Positions 24,091-33,927 of a DNA stretch of 64,000 nt are shown piece by piece. The number at the start of each line of letters is the position of its first letter. Position 1 is the stretch's first letter. A program made the translations under genes and the position numbers. The notes under the pieces are model-generated. The model made no database searches. It saw only the letters and a program-made list of their open reading frames with translations, and was not told the DNA's origin. The stretch comes from Thioalkalivibrio sp. ALJ12. GTDB taxonomy: Bacteria; Pseudomonadota; Gammaproteobacteria; Ectothiorhodospirales; Ectothiorhodospiraceae. Location of the stretch: contig NZ_KB899538.1 of NCBI RefSeq assembly GCF_000378305.1, forward strand, positions 434,001 to 498,000, in the 5' to 3' direction.

Positions 24091-26139
24091 GTGACCAACC
24101 CTCTGCTGCAAACGGATCGCCTGCCCGCGTTTCGATCCATCGTCCCGGCACACGTTCTCCCCGCTATCGACACCGTCCTTCAGGAGAATCGCGACGGGAT
24201 CGAACAGCTCGTCGCCCAGGCTGGCGACGCCCCGACCTGGGACGGACTTGTGGCGCCTTTGCAGCACCTGGATGCCCGTCTCTCTCAGGTATGGGCACCG
24301 GTCGGACATCTTAATGCGGTGATGAACAGTCCGGAGCTGCGCCAGGCATACAATGCCTGCCTGCCCAAGTTGTCCGAGTTTGGGAGCTGGGTGTCGCAGC
24401 ATCAGGGGCTGTATGCCGCCTTTCGCCGCCTGGCCGATGGCCCGGAATACCCCCAGCTCGCGCCCGAGCGACGCAAGGTAATTGATGACGCCCTGCGTGA
24501 TTTCCACCTCAGTGGTGTCGATCTCCCCGAGGATGCGCGCGCCCGCTTGCGGGAAATCGATGCCCGTCTGTCCGCACTCACGGCGCGATTCGAGGAGAAC
24601 GTCCTCGATGCGACCCAGTCCTGGACCTGGCAGACCGACAATCAGGACGAACTTGTCGGCATACCCGCAGCAGAACAGGCCATGTTGGCCCAGAACGCCC
24701 GCGCCCACGAGCAGACCGGTTACGTCGTCACACTGGATTTCCCAAGCTATTTCGCGGTGATGAGCCATGCTGACAACCGCCAGCTTCGCCGCCGCGTCTA
24801 CGAGGCCTTCGCGACCCGCGCATCTGACCAGGGCCCCGATGAAGGTCGCTTCGACAACAGCGAGGTCATGGTCGAAATCCTCCAGCTGCGGGAGGAGAAG
24901 GCGCGCATCACGGGATTTGCGCACTACGCGGAGCGCTCACTGGCGACCAAGATGGCCGAGAACGCCGGTCAGGTCGATACCTTTCTGCAGGACCTCGCCC
25001 AGCGGGCACGTCCCCGGGCCGAACAGGATCTGGACGGGCTGCGTGCCTTCGCCCGCGATGAGCTCGGGCTCGACTCCCTGGAAGCCTGGGATATGGCCTA
25101 TGCCGCCGAGAAGATGCGTGAGCGGCGTCTTGGACTGAGCCAGGAAATGCTGAAGCCCTATTTCCCCGCCAGCCAGGCGGTGGAAGGCCTGTTTCGCCTG
25201 GTCGAGCGCCTGTTCGGCGTGCATTTCGAGGCCGACCCGACTGTCGAAAGCTGGCATGACGACGTTCGCTACTATCGAGTCGTTGACGCGAACGGCGTCG
25301 AACGTGCGGGTTTCTACTTTGATCTCTACGCCCGCAAGAACAAGCGAGGCGGTGCCTGGATGGATGTCTGCCGCCAGCGTTTTGTCTCGGCAGAGGCCCA
25401 GCAGGTCCCGGTCGCCTTCATGACCTGCAACTCCACCCCGCCCGTGGATGGCAAGCCTGCGCTGTTTACCCACGACGAGGTGATCACCCTGTTCCACGAG
25501 TTCGGCCATGGCCTCCACCACATGCTCACACGCGTGAACGAGCCCGAGATCGCCGGGATCAATGGCGTCGAGTGGGACGCCGTCGAACTGCCAAGCCAGT
25601 TCATGGAGAACTGGTGCTGGGAGCGCGAGGCCCTGGATCTGTTCGCCCTTCATTACGAGACCGGCGAGCCCATGCCGGATGACCTCTATCAGCGCCTCGT
25701 CGATACCCGCCACTTCCATGCCGCGCTGCAGCTCCTGCGACAGGTCGAGTTCTCCCTGTTCGATATGCGCCTGCACGCGGGGCCGGCACCCGACAGCGCC
25801 CAGGCCATCCTCGACCTCCTGGAGACGGTGCGTGACGAGGTCGCGGTGGTCCGTCCGCCGGCGTTCAACCGCTTCCCCCATGGCTTTGCCCATATCTTTG
25901 CCGGAGGCTATGCGGCGGGTTACTACAGCTACAAGTGGGCGGAGGTCCTGTCCGCCGATGCCTTTGCACGATTCGAGGAAGAGGGTCTGTTCTCGCCCGA
26001 GGTCGGTGCAGCCTATCTGCGCGAGATCCTGGAGGTCGGAGCCTCTCGTCCAGCCGCCGACTCCTTCCGGGCCTTCCGCGGTCGTGACCCCGAGATCGAC
26101 GCCCTGCTGCGGCACAGCGGACTGGAGAACGCCGCGTGA
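24091..26139 (+). CDS. prlC: Oligopeptidase A (M3 family zinc metallopeptidase)
   Basis: This cytoplasmic zinc endopeptidase degrades signal peptides and short peptides. I chose the GTG at 24091 because it gives 682 residues, almost the length of E. coli PrlC, and the sequence before it lacks family features. The zinc motif HEFGHGLHHML is in the expected C-terminal position, and the conserved YYSYKWAEVL follows. The stop overlaps xthA by four bases. Confidence 0.95.
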   Translation: MTNPLLQTDRLPAFRSIVPAHVLPAIDTVLQENRDGIEQLVAQAGDAPTWDGLVAPLQHLDARLSQVWAPVGHLNAVMNSPELRQAYNACLPKLSEFGSWVSQHQGLYAAFRRLADGPEYPQLAPERRKVIDDALRDFHLSGVDLPEDARARLREIDARLSALTARFEENVLDATQSWTWQTDNQDELVGIPAAEQAMLAQNARAHEQTGYVVTLDFPSYFAVMSHADNRQLRRRVYEAFATRASDQGPDEGRFDNSEVMVEILQLREEKARITGFAHYAERSLATKMAENAGQVDTFLQDLAQRARPRAEQDLDGLRAFARDELGLDSLEAWDMAYAAEKMRERRLGLSQEMLKPYFPASQAVEGLFRLVERLFGVHFEADPTVESWHDDVRYYRVVDANGVERAGFYFDLYARKNKRGGAWMDVCRQRFVSAEAQQVPVAFMTCNSTPPVDGKPALFTHDEVITLFHEFGHGLHHMLTRVNEPEIAGINGVEWDAVELPSQFMENWCWEREALDLFALHYETGEPMPDDLYQRLVDTRHFHAALQLLRQVEFSLFDMRLHAGPAPDSAQAILDLLETVRDEVAVVRPPAFNRFPHGFAHIFAGGYAAGYYSYKWAEVLSADAFARFEEEGLFSPEVGAAYLREILEVGASRPAADSFRAFRGRDPEIDALLRHSGLENAA

Positions 26140-26903
26140 AGATCGCCAGCTGGAACGTCAACTCCCTGAAGGTCCGCCTGCCCCAGGTCCTCGACTGGCT
26201 GGGTAGCTCGCGCACGGACATCCTCGCCTTGCAGGAAACCAAGCTAACCGACGAGAACTTCCCGGTCAGTGCGATCCAGGATGCCGGTTACGAGGTGGTC
26301 TACTCCGGCCAGAAGACCTACAACGGCGTGGCCATCCTCTCGCGTACACAGGCAACGGACGTCGTCACTGATCCGCCGGGGCTGGAGGACGCCCAGCGCC
26401 GCATCCTGGCGGCCACGATCGGCGATATCCGTATCGTGAACCTCTATGTGGTGAACGGCGAAAATGTCGGGACCGAAAAGTACGCCTACAAGCTCGACTG
26501 GCTGGCACGCATGCGCGCCTGGCTGGCCGCCGAGATCGAGACCTACCCGAACCTCGTGGTGCTGGGCGATTTCAACATCGCCCCGGAAGACCGCGACGTG
26601 CACGACCCCGAGGCCTGGCACGAGCGTATCCTGTGCTCGACCCCGGAACGGGAGGCCCTGGCGGCCCTCACGGACCTTGGTCTCGCGGACACCTTCCGAG
26701 CGTTCGAGCAGCCGGAAGAGGAATTCTCCTGGTTCGATTACCGCGCCGCTTCCTTCCGGCGCAACCGCGGCCTTCGGATTGACCTGGTCCTCGCCAGCCC
26801 CGCACTGCAAAAACGCCTGACCGCTGCCGGGATCGACCGCGAGCCCCGCGGCTGGGAACGGCCCTCCGACCACGCCCCCGTCTGGGCCGAATTCAGCGAC
26901 TAG
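26136..26903 (+). CDS. xthA: Exodeoxyribonuclease III
   Basis: XthA is an AP endonuclease and 3'-5' exonuclease in base-excision repair. The 255-residue protein starts with GTG and opens KIASWNVNSLKVRLPQV. Catalytic motifs are LALQETKL, GDFNIAPEDRDVHDP and the C-terminal SDHAPVW. It is translationally coupled to prlC (GTGA overlap), so the two are probably expressed together. Confidence 0.96.
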   Translation: MKIASWNVNSLKVRLPQVLDWLGSSRTDILALQETKLTDENFPVSAIQDAGYEVVYSGQKTYNGVAILSRTQATDVVTDPPGLEDAQRRILAATIGDIRIVNLYVVNGENVGTEKYAYKLDWLARMRAWLAAEIETYPNLVVLGDFNIAPEDRDVHDPEAWHERILCSTPEREALAALTDLGLADTFRAFEQPEEEFSWFDYRAASFRRNRGLRIDLVLASPALQKRLTAAGIDREPRGWERPSDHAPVWAEFSD

Positions 26904-26936
26904 GCCCGGCCGACGGCCGCGCCCTGGGAGACACCT

Positions 26937-28400
26937 TTGAAATACAGGGACCTGCGTGACTTCATCGACGGGCTAGAGGCCCGCGGCGAGCTCAAGCGCA
27001 TCACCACCGAGATCGACCCGAACCTCGAGATGACCGAGATCGCCGATCGTGTCCTGCGCGCCGGCGGACCCGCGTTGCTGTTCGAGAACCCCAAGGGTTC
27101 CGATATCCCGGTCCTGGCTAACCTGTTCGGCACGCCGGAACGGGTGGCCATGGGCATGGGCGAGGACTCGGTCGAGGCCCTGCGCGAGGTCGGCCGGCTG
27201 CTGGCCTTTCTCAAGCAGCCGGACCCGCCCAAGGGCCTGAAGGCGGCCTGGGAACAGCTGCCTGTGTTTCGCAAGGTGCTCGACATGGCGCCCAAGAAGA
27301 CGCGCGGGGCCGCCTGCCAGCGCCATGTGATCGAAGGCGACGACGTGGACCTGTCCACCCTGCCGGTGCAGACCTGCTGGCCGGGGGATGCCGGGCCGCT
27401 GATCACCTGGGGCCTGGTCGTGACCCGCGGGCCGGAGAAGTCGCGGCAGAACCTCGGCATCTACCGTCAGCAGGTGATCGGCCGCAACCGTGTGATCATG
27501 CGCTGGCTGTCGCATCGCGGGGGCGCGCTGGACTACCGGGAATGGTGCCAGGCCCATCCAGGTGAGCCGTTCCCCATTGCGGTGGCCCTGGGGGCCGATC
27601 CTGCGACCATCCTCGGCGCGGTCACGCCCGTGCCGGATACGCTGTCGGAATACGCCTTTGCCGGGCTGCTGCGCGGCAGCCGCACGGAGGTCACCCGCTG
27701 CATCGGCTCCGATCTCGAGGTCCCGGCATCCGCCGAGTTCGTGCTGGAGGGCCATATCCACCCCGGCGAAACCGCGCCCGAGGGCCCGTTCGGCGATCAC
27801 ACGGGGTACTACAACGAGGTGGACGAGTTCCCGGTGTTCACCATCGACCGTATCACCCACCGTGAACAGCCGATCTATCACTCCACCTATACCGGGCGTC
27901 CGCCCGATGAACCGGCGGTCCTGGGGGTTGCCCTGAACGAGGTCTTCATCCCGATCCTGCAGAAGCAGTTTCCGGAGATTGTGGACTTCTACCTGCCGCC
28001 TGAGGGTTGCTCCTACCGTATGGCGGTGGTTTCCATGCGCAAGCAGTACCCGGGCCACGCGAAGCGCGTGATGATGGGGGTGTGGTCGTTCCTGCGCCAG
28101 TTCATGTATACAAAATTCGTGATCGTCGTCGATGATGACGTGAACACGCGCGAGTGGAACGATGTAATCTGGGCGATTACCACGCGCATGGACCCTGCGC
28201 GTGACACGACGCTGGTGGAGAACACGCCGATCGACTACCTGGATTTTGCCTCACCCGTCTCGGGGCTGGGCTCCAAGATGGGTATGGACGCGACCTCCAA
28301 GTGGCCGGGCGAGACCGATCGCGAGTGGGGCCGACCGATCACCATGGATCCGGCCGTACGTGAGCGGGTGGATGCCCTCTGGGACGAGCTGGGGCTGTAG
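26937..28400 (+). CDS. ubiD: 4-hydroxy-3-polyprenylbenzoate decarboxylase UbiD
   Basis: UbiD removes the carboxyl group of the ubiquinone precursor using prenylated FMN made by UbiX. The start is a TTG at 26937, giving [20 protein letters not shown], the conserved opening. Family segments include [17 protein letters not shown] and [12 protein letters not shown]. The length of 487 residues is close to E. coli UbiD. No ubiX is in the window. Confidence 0.95.
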   Translation: MKYRDLRDFIDGLEARGELKRITTEIDPNLEMTEIADRVLRAGGPALLFENPKGSDIPVLANLFGTPERVAMGMGEDSVEALREVGRLLAFLKQPDPPKGLKAAWEQLPVFRKVLDMAPKKTRGAACQRHVIEGDDVDLSTLPVQTCWPGDAGPLITWGLVVTRGPEKSRQNLGIYRQQVIGRNRVIMRWLSHRGGALDYREWCQAHPGEPFPIAVALGADPATILGAVTPVPDTLSEYAFAGLLRGSRTEVTRCIGSDLEVPASAEFVLEGHIHPGETAPEGPFGDHTGYYNEVDEFPVFTIDRITHREQPIYHSTYTGRPPDEPAVLGVALNEVFIPILQKQFPEIVDFYLPPEGCSYRMAVVSMRKQYPGHAKRVMMGVWSFLRQFMYTKFVIVVDDDVNTREWNDVIWAITTRMDPARDTTLVENTPIDYLDFASPVSGLGSKMGMDATSKWPGETDREWGRPITMDPAVRERVDALWDELGL

Positions 28401-28425
28401 CCGTCGCCACAGCCCCGCCCGGCCC

Positions 28426-28998
28426 CTAGTTGCCCAGGTGTGCGCCGTCCTCGGGTAGCCGCACCCAGGCCGCGATGTCGGCGCCCATGGCCCGTACCGT
28501 GCGACCCATCACCGCGCAGCTGCCCTTGAACCCGCCGAATGCCCCGCCGCCAGACACCCGGCGTGAGGTGAAGTCAGCCACCGCCTCGCCGTTCTCGTAC
28601 AGCGTGCCCTCGGCCTCCGCCAGGGACCGGTGTCCGGACCAGGCGCTGCCGTCATTGCGGGCCTGGGTGATCTCCACCACCAGTACCTTTCCAGCATCCC
28701 CGGGGCTCACGTCCGCGCCGGATTCCACGCGGACATCATGGCGAGCCCCGAACTCCTGCACGAAGCCGGGGAAGCGCTCCTCCAGCTCGCATTCGCGGCG
28801 AATGGCTTCGGACACCGTTGCATCGTCGCTGTAGGCGAACCGCTCCGGGACCGCGACGATCACCTCCGGATCGGTGACCTCGGCAGCGGCTTCGGCCCCT
28901 GCATCGGTCGTCGTGTCACGGGTTTCGTTGGCTGCACATCCGCCCAGAACCATCACCCCGACGGCGGCCAGTGCGGCTGTCCATTTTTCTCCTTGCAT
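28426..28998 (-). CDS. Lipoprotein of unknown function
   Basis: I do not recognise the family with confidence. The 190-residue protein has a lipoprotein signal with the lipobox LGGC at about residues 18-21, then an Ala/Glu/Asp/Thr-rich linker. The middle has alternating hydrophobic residues (VLVVEITQARN) and the C-terminal part is Gly-rich (SGGGAFGGFKGSC) with a second cysteine. It converges on ubiD and is divergent from the flavin reductase at 29157. The pattern resembles small outer-membrane lipoproteins of the periplasmic face; this is inference. Confidence 0.65.
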   Translation of the reverse strand: MQGEKWTAALAAVGVMVLGGCAANETRDTTTDAGAEAAAEVTDPEVIVAVPERFAYSDDATVSEAIRRECELEERFPGFVQEFGARHDVRVESGADVSPGDAGKVLVVEITQARNDGSAWSGHRSLAEAEGTLYENGEAVADFTSRRVSGGGAFGGFKGSCAVMGRTVRAMGADIAAWVRLPEDGAHLGN

Positions 28999-29156
28999 TC
29001 CTTTCTCCCTGCCTGTGATTGGCGCCCCCGAGTCTGCCCCATCCCGTCCATGGAATGCACCCCGGGACCGCTACATGCGGCTTCCGGGGTTGCTTGCGTT
29101 CGCCCGGACCGTGGAGACAATAGGCCCCCTTGTTGGACCAGCAGCGGGAGCAGCGC

Positions 29157-30185
29157 ATGGCCTTTGACGTGATCATCCAGCCCAGCGGGCAGCAACTCGA
29201 GGTCGAAGACGACGAGACCGTACTCGAGGCCGCGTTGCGCCAGGGGTTTGCGTTTCCCTATGGCTGCCGTAACGGCGCCTGCGGATCCTGCAAGGGGCGC
29301 GTCCTCGCGGGCGAAGTGGACCACGGGCCGAAAAAGCCGCCGGGCATTACCGAGGCCGAACTGGCCGATGGCTGGGCCCTGTTCTGCCAGGCGGTCCCGG
29401 TGGATGACCTGGAGATCGAGGTGCGCGAGATCGGCGCGGCCAAGGATATCGTCGTGAAGACGCTGCCCTGTCGTGTCGCGCAGCTGAACCGCCTGGCCGA
29501 CGATGTCATGGAGCTGCGTCTTCAGCTCCCCGCAACCGAGCGCATGCAGTTCCTCGCCGGACAGTACCTGGATGTCCTGCTCAAGGGCGGCGGGCGCCGT
29601 AGCTACTCGCTGGCCAATGCCCCGCATGACGACGAACAGCTGGTCCTGCATGTGCGCAACCTGGAGGGTGGGCGCTTCTCGAAGATGGTGTTCGAGGAGA
29701 TGCAGCCCAAGGCGCTGTTACGGATCGAGGGGCCGCTCGGCACGTTCTTTGTCGACGAGGAATCGGAGCGGCCGCGCCTGTTCGTTGGTGGTGGCACGGG
29801 CTTCGGCCCGCTCAAGGGGATGCTGGACCATCTGGCGGTCGAGGGCTTCGACCGCCCGCACCACCTGTTCTGGGGCGCGCGCAGTGCAGAAGGGATTTAC
29901 GCCCCCGATTGGCTCGGCCGCATGAGCGCCGAACACGGTGAGCATTTTCGTTTTACGCCGGTGCTCTCCGATGTGCCGGCGGACACGGCGGGCGGGTTCC
30001 CGGCTGTCGCGGGCTGGCCACACGATGCGGTACTGGCCGAATACCCCGACCTGTCCGGCTTCGATGTCTACATGGCCGGTCCGCCGGCGATGATCGAGGC
30101 GGCGACCAATGCCTTCCTCGCCGCGGGCCTGCCGACCGAACAGCTCTACTACGACAGCTTCGAGCCGGCCGCGCCCCACGAATAG
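29157..30185 (+). CDS. 2Fe-2S flavin reductase (CDP-6-deoxyglucoseen reductase-like)
   Basis: The protein joins a plant-type ferredoxin domain to an FAD and NAD(P)H reductase. The start ATG at 29157 gives 342 residues. Iron-sulfur cysteines are 37, 42, 45 and 77 (CRNGACGSC and LFCQ). The FAD motif RSYSLANAP and the nucleotide motif FVGGGTGFGPLKGML follow. Such proteins pass electrons from NAD(P)H to an oxygenase or flavin partner. Its position near ubiD suggests, but does not prove, a link to quinone metabolism. Confidence 0.85.
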   Translation: MAFDVIIQPSGQQLEVEDDETVLEAALRQGFAFPYGCRNGACGSCKGRVLAGEVDHGPKKPPGITEAELADGWALFCQAVPVDDLEIEVREIGAAKDIVVKTLPCRVAQLNRLADDVMELRLQLPATERMQFLAGQYLDVLLKGGGRRSYSLANAPHDDEQLVLHVRNLEGGRFSKMVFEEMQPKALLRIEGPLGTFFVDEESERPRLFVGGGTGFGPLKGMLDHLAVEGFDRPHHLFWGARSAEGIYAPDWLGRMSAEHGEHFRFTPVLSDVPADTAGGFPAVAGWPHDAVLAEYPDLSGFDVYMAGPPAMIEAATNAFLAAGLPTEQLYYDSFEPAAPHE

Positions 30186-30204
30186 GGGCGCGCGACCCCG
30201 CTGA

Positions 30205-31020
30205 TCAGCTGGTCGCGAGTTGCGCGGCCAGGCGGTGCACCGCCTGCTGCATCGCGGCGTCAGTCGGGTCCTCTGCGACCTCTACGGCGGCCTTGAACCC
30301 CAGCTCGTGGGCGATCTCGCCGATCCGTTCGGAACCCACCACCAGCGGTGTCTTGCGCAGCCACATGCGCCCGAGCTTGCCGACCATCTCGTAGAGATTG
30401 CGCAGCCCCTCGCCACTGGTGATCGTGATGATGTCGATCTGGTCGCGCGAGAACGCATACATCAGCGCGCCGGTATCGCCCTCCGGGCGCCCGCGCCGAT
30501 AGGCCTCGGCAAAGGTGACCTCCGCGCCGCGCGACTTCAGCGTATCGCCGAGGTATTCGCGCCCGCCGTCGCCGCGAAAGATCACCACGCGCTGGCCGGC
30601 CACGTCCTGCATCGCCGGCTGTTCCAGCAACGCCTCGCTGTCGAAGCGCCGCGGCGGGGCGATATCCACGTTCAGCCCGAAGCCCTTCAGCTCCTTCGCG
30701 GTGCGGTTGCCGATGGCTGCGATTCGCGTCCCTTCGGGCCAGGTGCGGTCGGCCAGCGCCAGGTTCAGCACCCGCTGCACCGCGTTCGGGCTGATAAAGA
30801 CCGCAATATCGAAATTATCCAGCTGATTCAGTACCGCGCGCAGGTCGGTCGGGTCGCTGGGCGCCAGGATCTCCAGCACCGGAAAGCGGATCACCTCGGC
30901 GCCATCGCCAGCCAGCAAGGTGCAGAACTCCTCTGCCTGCGCCGCCGGCCGCGTGACCAGGATCCCGCAGCCGTTCAGGGGGCCGTCCGCGGTGGGCTTC
31001 ATGATATCCAGCTCGGCCAT
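30205..31020 (-). CDS. hemD: Uroporphyrinogen-III synthase
   Basis: HemD closes hydroxymethylbilane to uroporphyrinogen III. From the ATG at 31020 it has 271 residues. The family is poorly conserved, but the opening GILVTRPAAQAEEF, the segment VFISPNAVQRVLN and TITSGEGLRNL are typical. It follows hemC after two bases, the usual operon order. No hemX or hemY follows; the next gene downstream converges from the other side. Confidence 0.93.
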   Translation of the reverse strand: MAELDIMKPTADGPLNGCGILVTRPAAQAEEFCTLLAGDGAEVIRFPVLEILAPSDPTDLRAVLNQLDNFDIAVFISPNAVQRVLNLALADRTWPEGTRIAAIGNRTAKELKGFGLNVDIAPPRRFDSEALLEQPAMQDVAGQRVVIFRGDGGREYLGDTLKSRGAEVTFAEAYRRGRPEGDTGALMYAFSRDQIDIITITSGEGLRNLYEMVGKLGRMWLRKTPLVVGSERIGEIAHELGFKAAVEVAEDPTDAAMQQAVHRLAAQLATS

Positions 31021-31022
31021 TT

Positions 31023-31970
31023 TCAGGATCCTTTCGTGGAGGCTGCGTTCTCGGCGTGGGCGGCGGCCAGCAGCTCGCCAGCCCCCAGTTCCAGCAGTTG
31101 TTCGGCCAGCTGTACCCCGAGGGCCTCCGCGTCGCCGCGCGGCCCTTCCACCTGCCGTCGCAGGAGCTGGCTGCCATCGACGGCGCCGACCAGACCGTCC
31201 AGGCGGAGCCGGTCGCCGTCCAGGGTTGCGTGGGCGGCCAGAGGGACCTGGCAGCCGCCCTCCAGGCGGCGATTGAACGCGCGTTCTGCACGCACGCGGT
31301 CGGAGGTGTCGCGGTCGTTCAGGGGTGCGATCAGCGCCGCGATCTCCGGGTCGTTCTCGCGGCACTCGATGGCGATTGCCCCCTGGCCCACCGCCGGCAG
31401 GCTGACAGCCGGTTCCAGCCGGGCGCGGATGCGCTCGTCGAACCCAAGGCGCTTCAGTCCGGCCGCCGCCAGCAGGATCGCGTCGTACTCGCCGGCATCC
31501 AGCTTGCCCAGCCGGGTGTTCACGTTGCCGCGCAGATCGGTGATCTTCAGGTCCGGCCGCCGTGCCCGCAGCTGGCACTGCCGGCGCAGGCTGGACGAAC
31601 CCACGCGCGCGCCCTGGGGCAGCTCGTCGACATGGGCATAGGTGTTGGAGACGAACGCATCCAGCGGATCTTCCCGGTCGAGGATCACCGGTAGCACCAG
31701 GTCCGTCGGCAGCTCCATGGGCACGTCCTTGACCGAATGGACCGCGATGTCCGCACGATCCTCCAGCATTGCGACCTCCAGCTCCTTCACGAACAGCCCC
31801 TTGCCGCCGATACGGGCCAGCGGGGAGTCGAGCACGCGATCGCCCTGGGTCGTCATGCCGACCAGTTCCACCGGAAGATCCGGGTGCAGGCCCCGCAGGC
31901 GCGCGGCGACATGTTCCGCCTGCCACATGGCGAGCGGGCTTTTTCGAGTGGCGATACGCAGGGGTTTCAT
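31023..31970 (-). CDS. hemC: Hydroxymethylbilane synthase (porphobilinogen deaminase)
   Basis: HemC polymerises four porphobilinogens into hydroxymethylbilane. It begins [20 protein letters not shown], the conserved start, and has the cofactor-attachment segment [15 protein letters not shown], whose Cys binds the dipyrromethane. The length is 315 residues. It lies downstream of algR on the same strand after 94 bases, and a TATACT-like -10 element is visible in that gap. Confidence 0.97.
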   Translation of the reverse strand: MKPLRIATRKSPLAMWQAEHVAARLRGLHPDLPVELVGMTTQGDRVLDSPLARIGGKGLFVKELEVAMLEDRADIAVHSVKDVPMELPTDLVLPVILDREDPLDAFVSNTYAHVDELPQGARVGSSSLRRQCQLRARRPDLKITDLRGNVNTRLGKLDAGEYDAILLAAAGLKRLGFDERIRARLEPAVSLPAVGQGAIAIECRENDPEIAALIAPLNDRDTSDRVRAERAFNRRLEGGCQVPLAAHATLDGDRLRLDGLVGAVDGSQLLRRQVEGPRGDAEALGVQLAEQLLELGAGELLAAAHAENAASTKGS

Positions 31971-32064
31971 GCGGGGTCCGGCGGCTGGAGAATAAAGCGC
32001 CGTAGTATAACGGTTTCGGCGCAGTGGCCCGAACCCTCCCGGATCGCGGGGCTACCGGGTTCCG

Positions 32065-32790
32065 TTATGGGAGATCGCCGCGCAGGAAGGCCCGTACCTG
32101 CGGCAGCTGGCGGCGGCTGACGGCGACCGGATCGAGCTGACCATGAAACAGCAGGCGGTGATCGGCCGGGCCGCGCGTCTCCAGCCCCCGGATCGCCGTG
32201 CGTACCACCAGACAGCCGCGGCGCACGCACAGGAGGGCATCGCCGAACCGGGATTCCAGTTCGTGCAGTCGCGTATCCACAAACCCCTCGAGCTGTTCAC
32301 CGCGCGCAATCACATAGCCGTCTTCGGCCGTGAAGTAGGCGATACGGTCCAGGGCCACGCGTTCCTCGCGCCGCCCGATGGTCAGGCGAACCGTCCGTGG
32401 AGCGGGTGCCGAAGAGCCGGCCTTGTGCCGGGCCGCGCGCTCCAGGGCCTGGGTCAGGCGCTCGCCGCGCACGGGCTTGAGCACGTAGTCGCGCACGCCG
32501 GCCTCGAAGGCGTCCAGGCTGAACTGCTCGTGTGCGGTGACCAGGATCACCATCAGGTCGGGTCGCCGGGCGCCGATCTCGGCGGCCAGCTCCATGCCCG
32601 ACTCACCGGGCATCTCGACATCCAGCAGCACCAGATCGGGTGCCTCGCGGGTGATGGCGTCGCGTGCGCTGATCGCCTCGGCCGCCTGGCCAATCACCTG
32701 ATGTCCGGCGTCGTTGACCATCCCGGCCAGGCGCTGACGCGCAATCGGTTCGTCGTCCACGATCAGGACGCGCAAGGCTTCACTCGACAT
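32065..32790 (-). CDS. algR: LytTR-type response regulator (AlgR-like)
   Basis: This is a DNA-binding response regulator. From the ATG at 32790 it has 241 residues: a receiver domain with the phosphorylation site Asp57 (LVLLDVEMPGESG) and a C-terminal LytTR DNA-binding domain (about residues 135-240). It overlaps the upstream sensor kinase gene by 11 bases. Placement next to hemC and argH matches the Pseudomonas algZ-algR-hemC order, which supports the symbol; the regulon here is unknown. Confidence 0.88.
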   Translation of the reverse strand: MSSEALRVLIVDDEPIARQRLAGMVNDAGHQVIGQAAEAISARDAITREAPDLVLLDVEMPGESGMELAAEIGARRPDLMVILVTAHEQFSLDAFEAGVRDYVLKPVRGERLTQALERAARHKAGSSAPAPRTVRLTIGRREERVALDRIAYFTAEDGYVIARGEQLEGFVDTRLHELESRFGDALLCVRRGCLVVRTAIRGLETRGPADHRLLFHGQLDPVAVSRRQLPQVRAFLRGDLP

Positions 32791-33820
32791 GTTGATTCCC
32801 CCGTTCCAGTGGCAGGCGAATGCGGACTTCGAACTCGCGCTTCCGGGCCACGGTTTCGAAGCGACACCGATCACCAAACGCATGGTGCAGGCGCAGGCGC
32901 ACGGCCTCGCTGGCGGTGCCGGTCCCCTCGCTGTGCGCGTCCGGGTCGACACTGTTGGTCAATGACAGCATCACTGTCCCGGAGTCGAGCCGACAGCGAA
33001 CGCGCACAAAGCCGGGACCCCGGGCCGGTCCGATCCCGTGCTGAATCGCGTTTTCCGCCAGCGGCTGCAGGATCAGGGTGGGCACGCTGACGTCCAGACC
33101 GGCCTGGTCCGGACAGTCCCATTCCACCTCCAGGCGCTCGCCAAAACGCGTCTGCTCGATATTCAGGAAAGCTCGCACCAGCTCCAGCTCCGCGCGCAGG
33201 GACTGGCGATCCGCGGTCGCGAAGGTGGCGCGAAAGAGATCGGCCAGATCCAGCGTGATCTGCTCCGCGCGCGCGGGTTCGCTGCGGCACAGCCCGGCAA
33301 TGGTGTTCATGCTGTTGTAGAGAAAGTGCGGCCGCAGCCGCGCGCGCATCGCCTGCTCGCGGGCGCGGGAGACGGCCCGGGTCTCGCGCTGCCAGGCCGC
33401 CTGCAGGTAGAGGTAATGCATCGCCACCAGGCTCAGGATCGTGGCCACCGCGATCGCCGGCCAGCGCCAGGCCGGATCGGCCAGCTGCAGGCCCTCGGCC
33501 CCCAGAAAGACCGCCGCCGTGTTGGCGATCGGCACCAGCGGGGGCAGGACGATCTGGCCCCACAAGGGCAGGCGCACCAGCAGCCGCTTGCCGGCGCACA
33601 GGATCAGCAGGCTGGTCAGCGCGACCCAGAAGATGAACAGCGCATGCAGGGCGAGCCCCGGCACCCAGTCCTGCCCGCCTCCGCGCAGCAGAGTTACGGC
33701 CAGGGCCAGCAGTACCGCGACCATCAGCACGCGCAACAGCGTCTCGGCGCTGCAGAAATCCGGCAGCGGCGATTGTTTCGCCAGTTCGGTGGTCTCGTCG
33801 TCCGGCGCAGGTGCCTTCAC
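32780..33820 (-). CDS. algZ: LytS-type sensor histidine kinase (AlgZ-like)
   Basis: This is a membrane histidine kinase and the partner of AlgR. I chose a GTG at 33820 with a GGAGG ribosome site upstream, giving 346 residues. Four membrane helices lie between residues 28 and 140. The kinase motif [15 protein letters not shown] includes His165, the likely phosphorylated residue. The ATP-binding part ([10 protein letters not shown] and a Gly-rich tail) is less canonical than in typical kinases, which is normal for this family. Confidence 0.87.
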   Translation of the reverse strand: MKAPAPDDETTELAKQSPLPDFCSAETLLRVLMVAVLLALAVTLLRGGGQDWVPGLALHALFIFWVALTSLLILCAGKRLLVRLPLWGQIVLPPLVPIANTAAVFLGAEGLQLADPAWRWPAIAVATILSLVAMHYLYLQAAWQRETRAVSRAREQAMRARLRPHFLYNSMNTIAGLCRSEPARAEQITLDLADLFRATFATADRQSLRAELELVRAFLNIEQTRFGERLEVEWDCPDQAGLDVSVPTLILQPLAENAIQHGIGPARGPGFVRVRCRLDSGTVMLSLTNSVDPDAHSEGTGTASEAVRLRLHHAFGDRCRFETVARKREFEVRIRLPLERGNQHVE

Positions 33821-33865
33821 GACCCGTCTCCCCTCCGGGTGCCGTCCATCCTTGTATTTGGTCGG

Positions 33866-33894
33866 GGGACACTGTGCCGCGTCTCCCTTATACT
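33866..33894 (+). promoter_or_regulatory. Probable argH promoter
   Basis: A -35 box GGGACA (33866-33871) and a -10 box TATACT (33889-33894) are 17 bases apart, with transcription expected near 33901 and the argH ATG at 33928. It lies in the 107-base gap between divergent algZ and argH. Confidence 0.6.
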
Positions 33895-33927
33895 TCCGTG
33901 TCTTTCCAACCCGGTTCAGGGTGCACC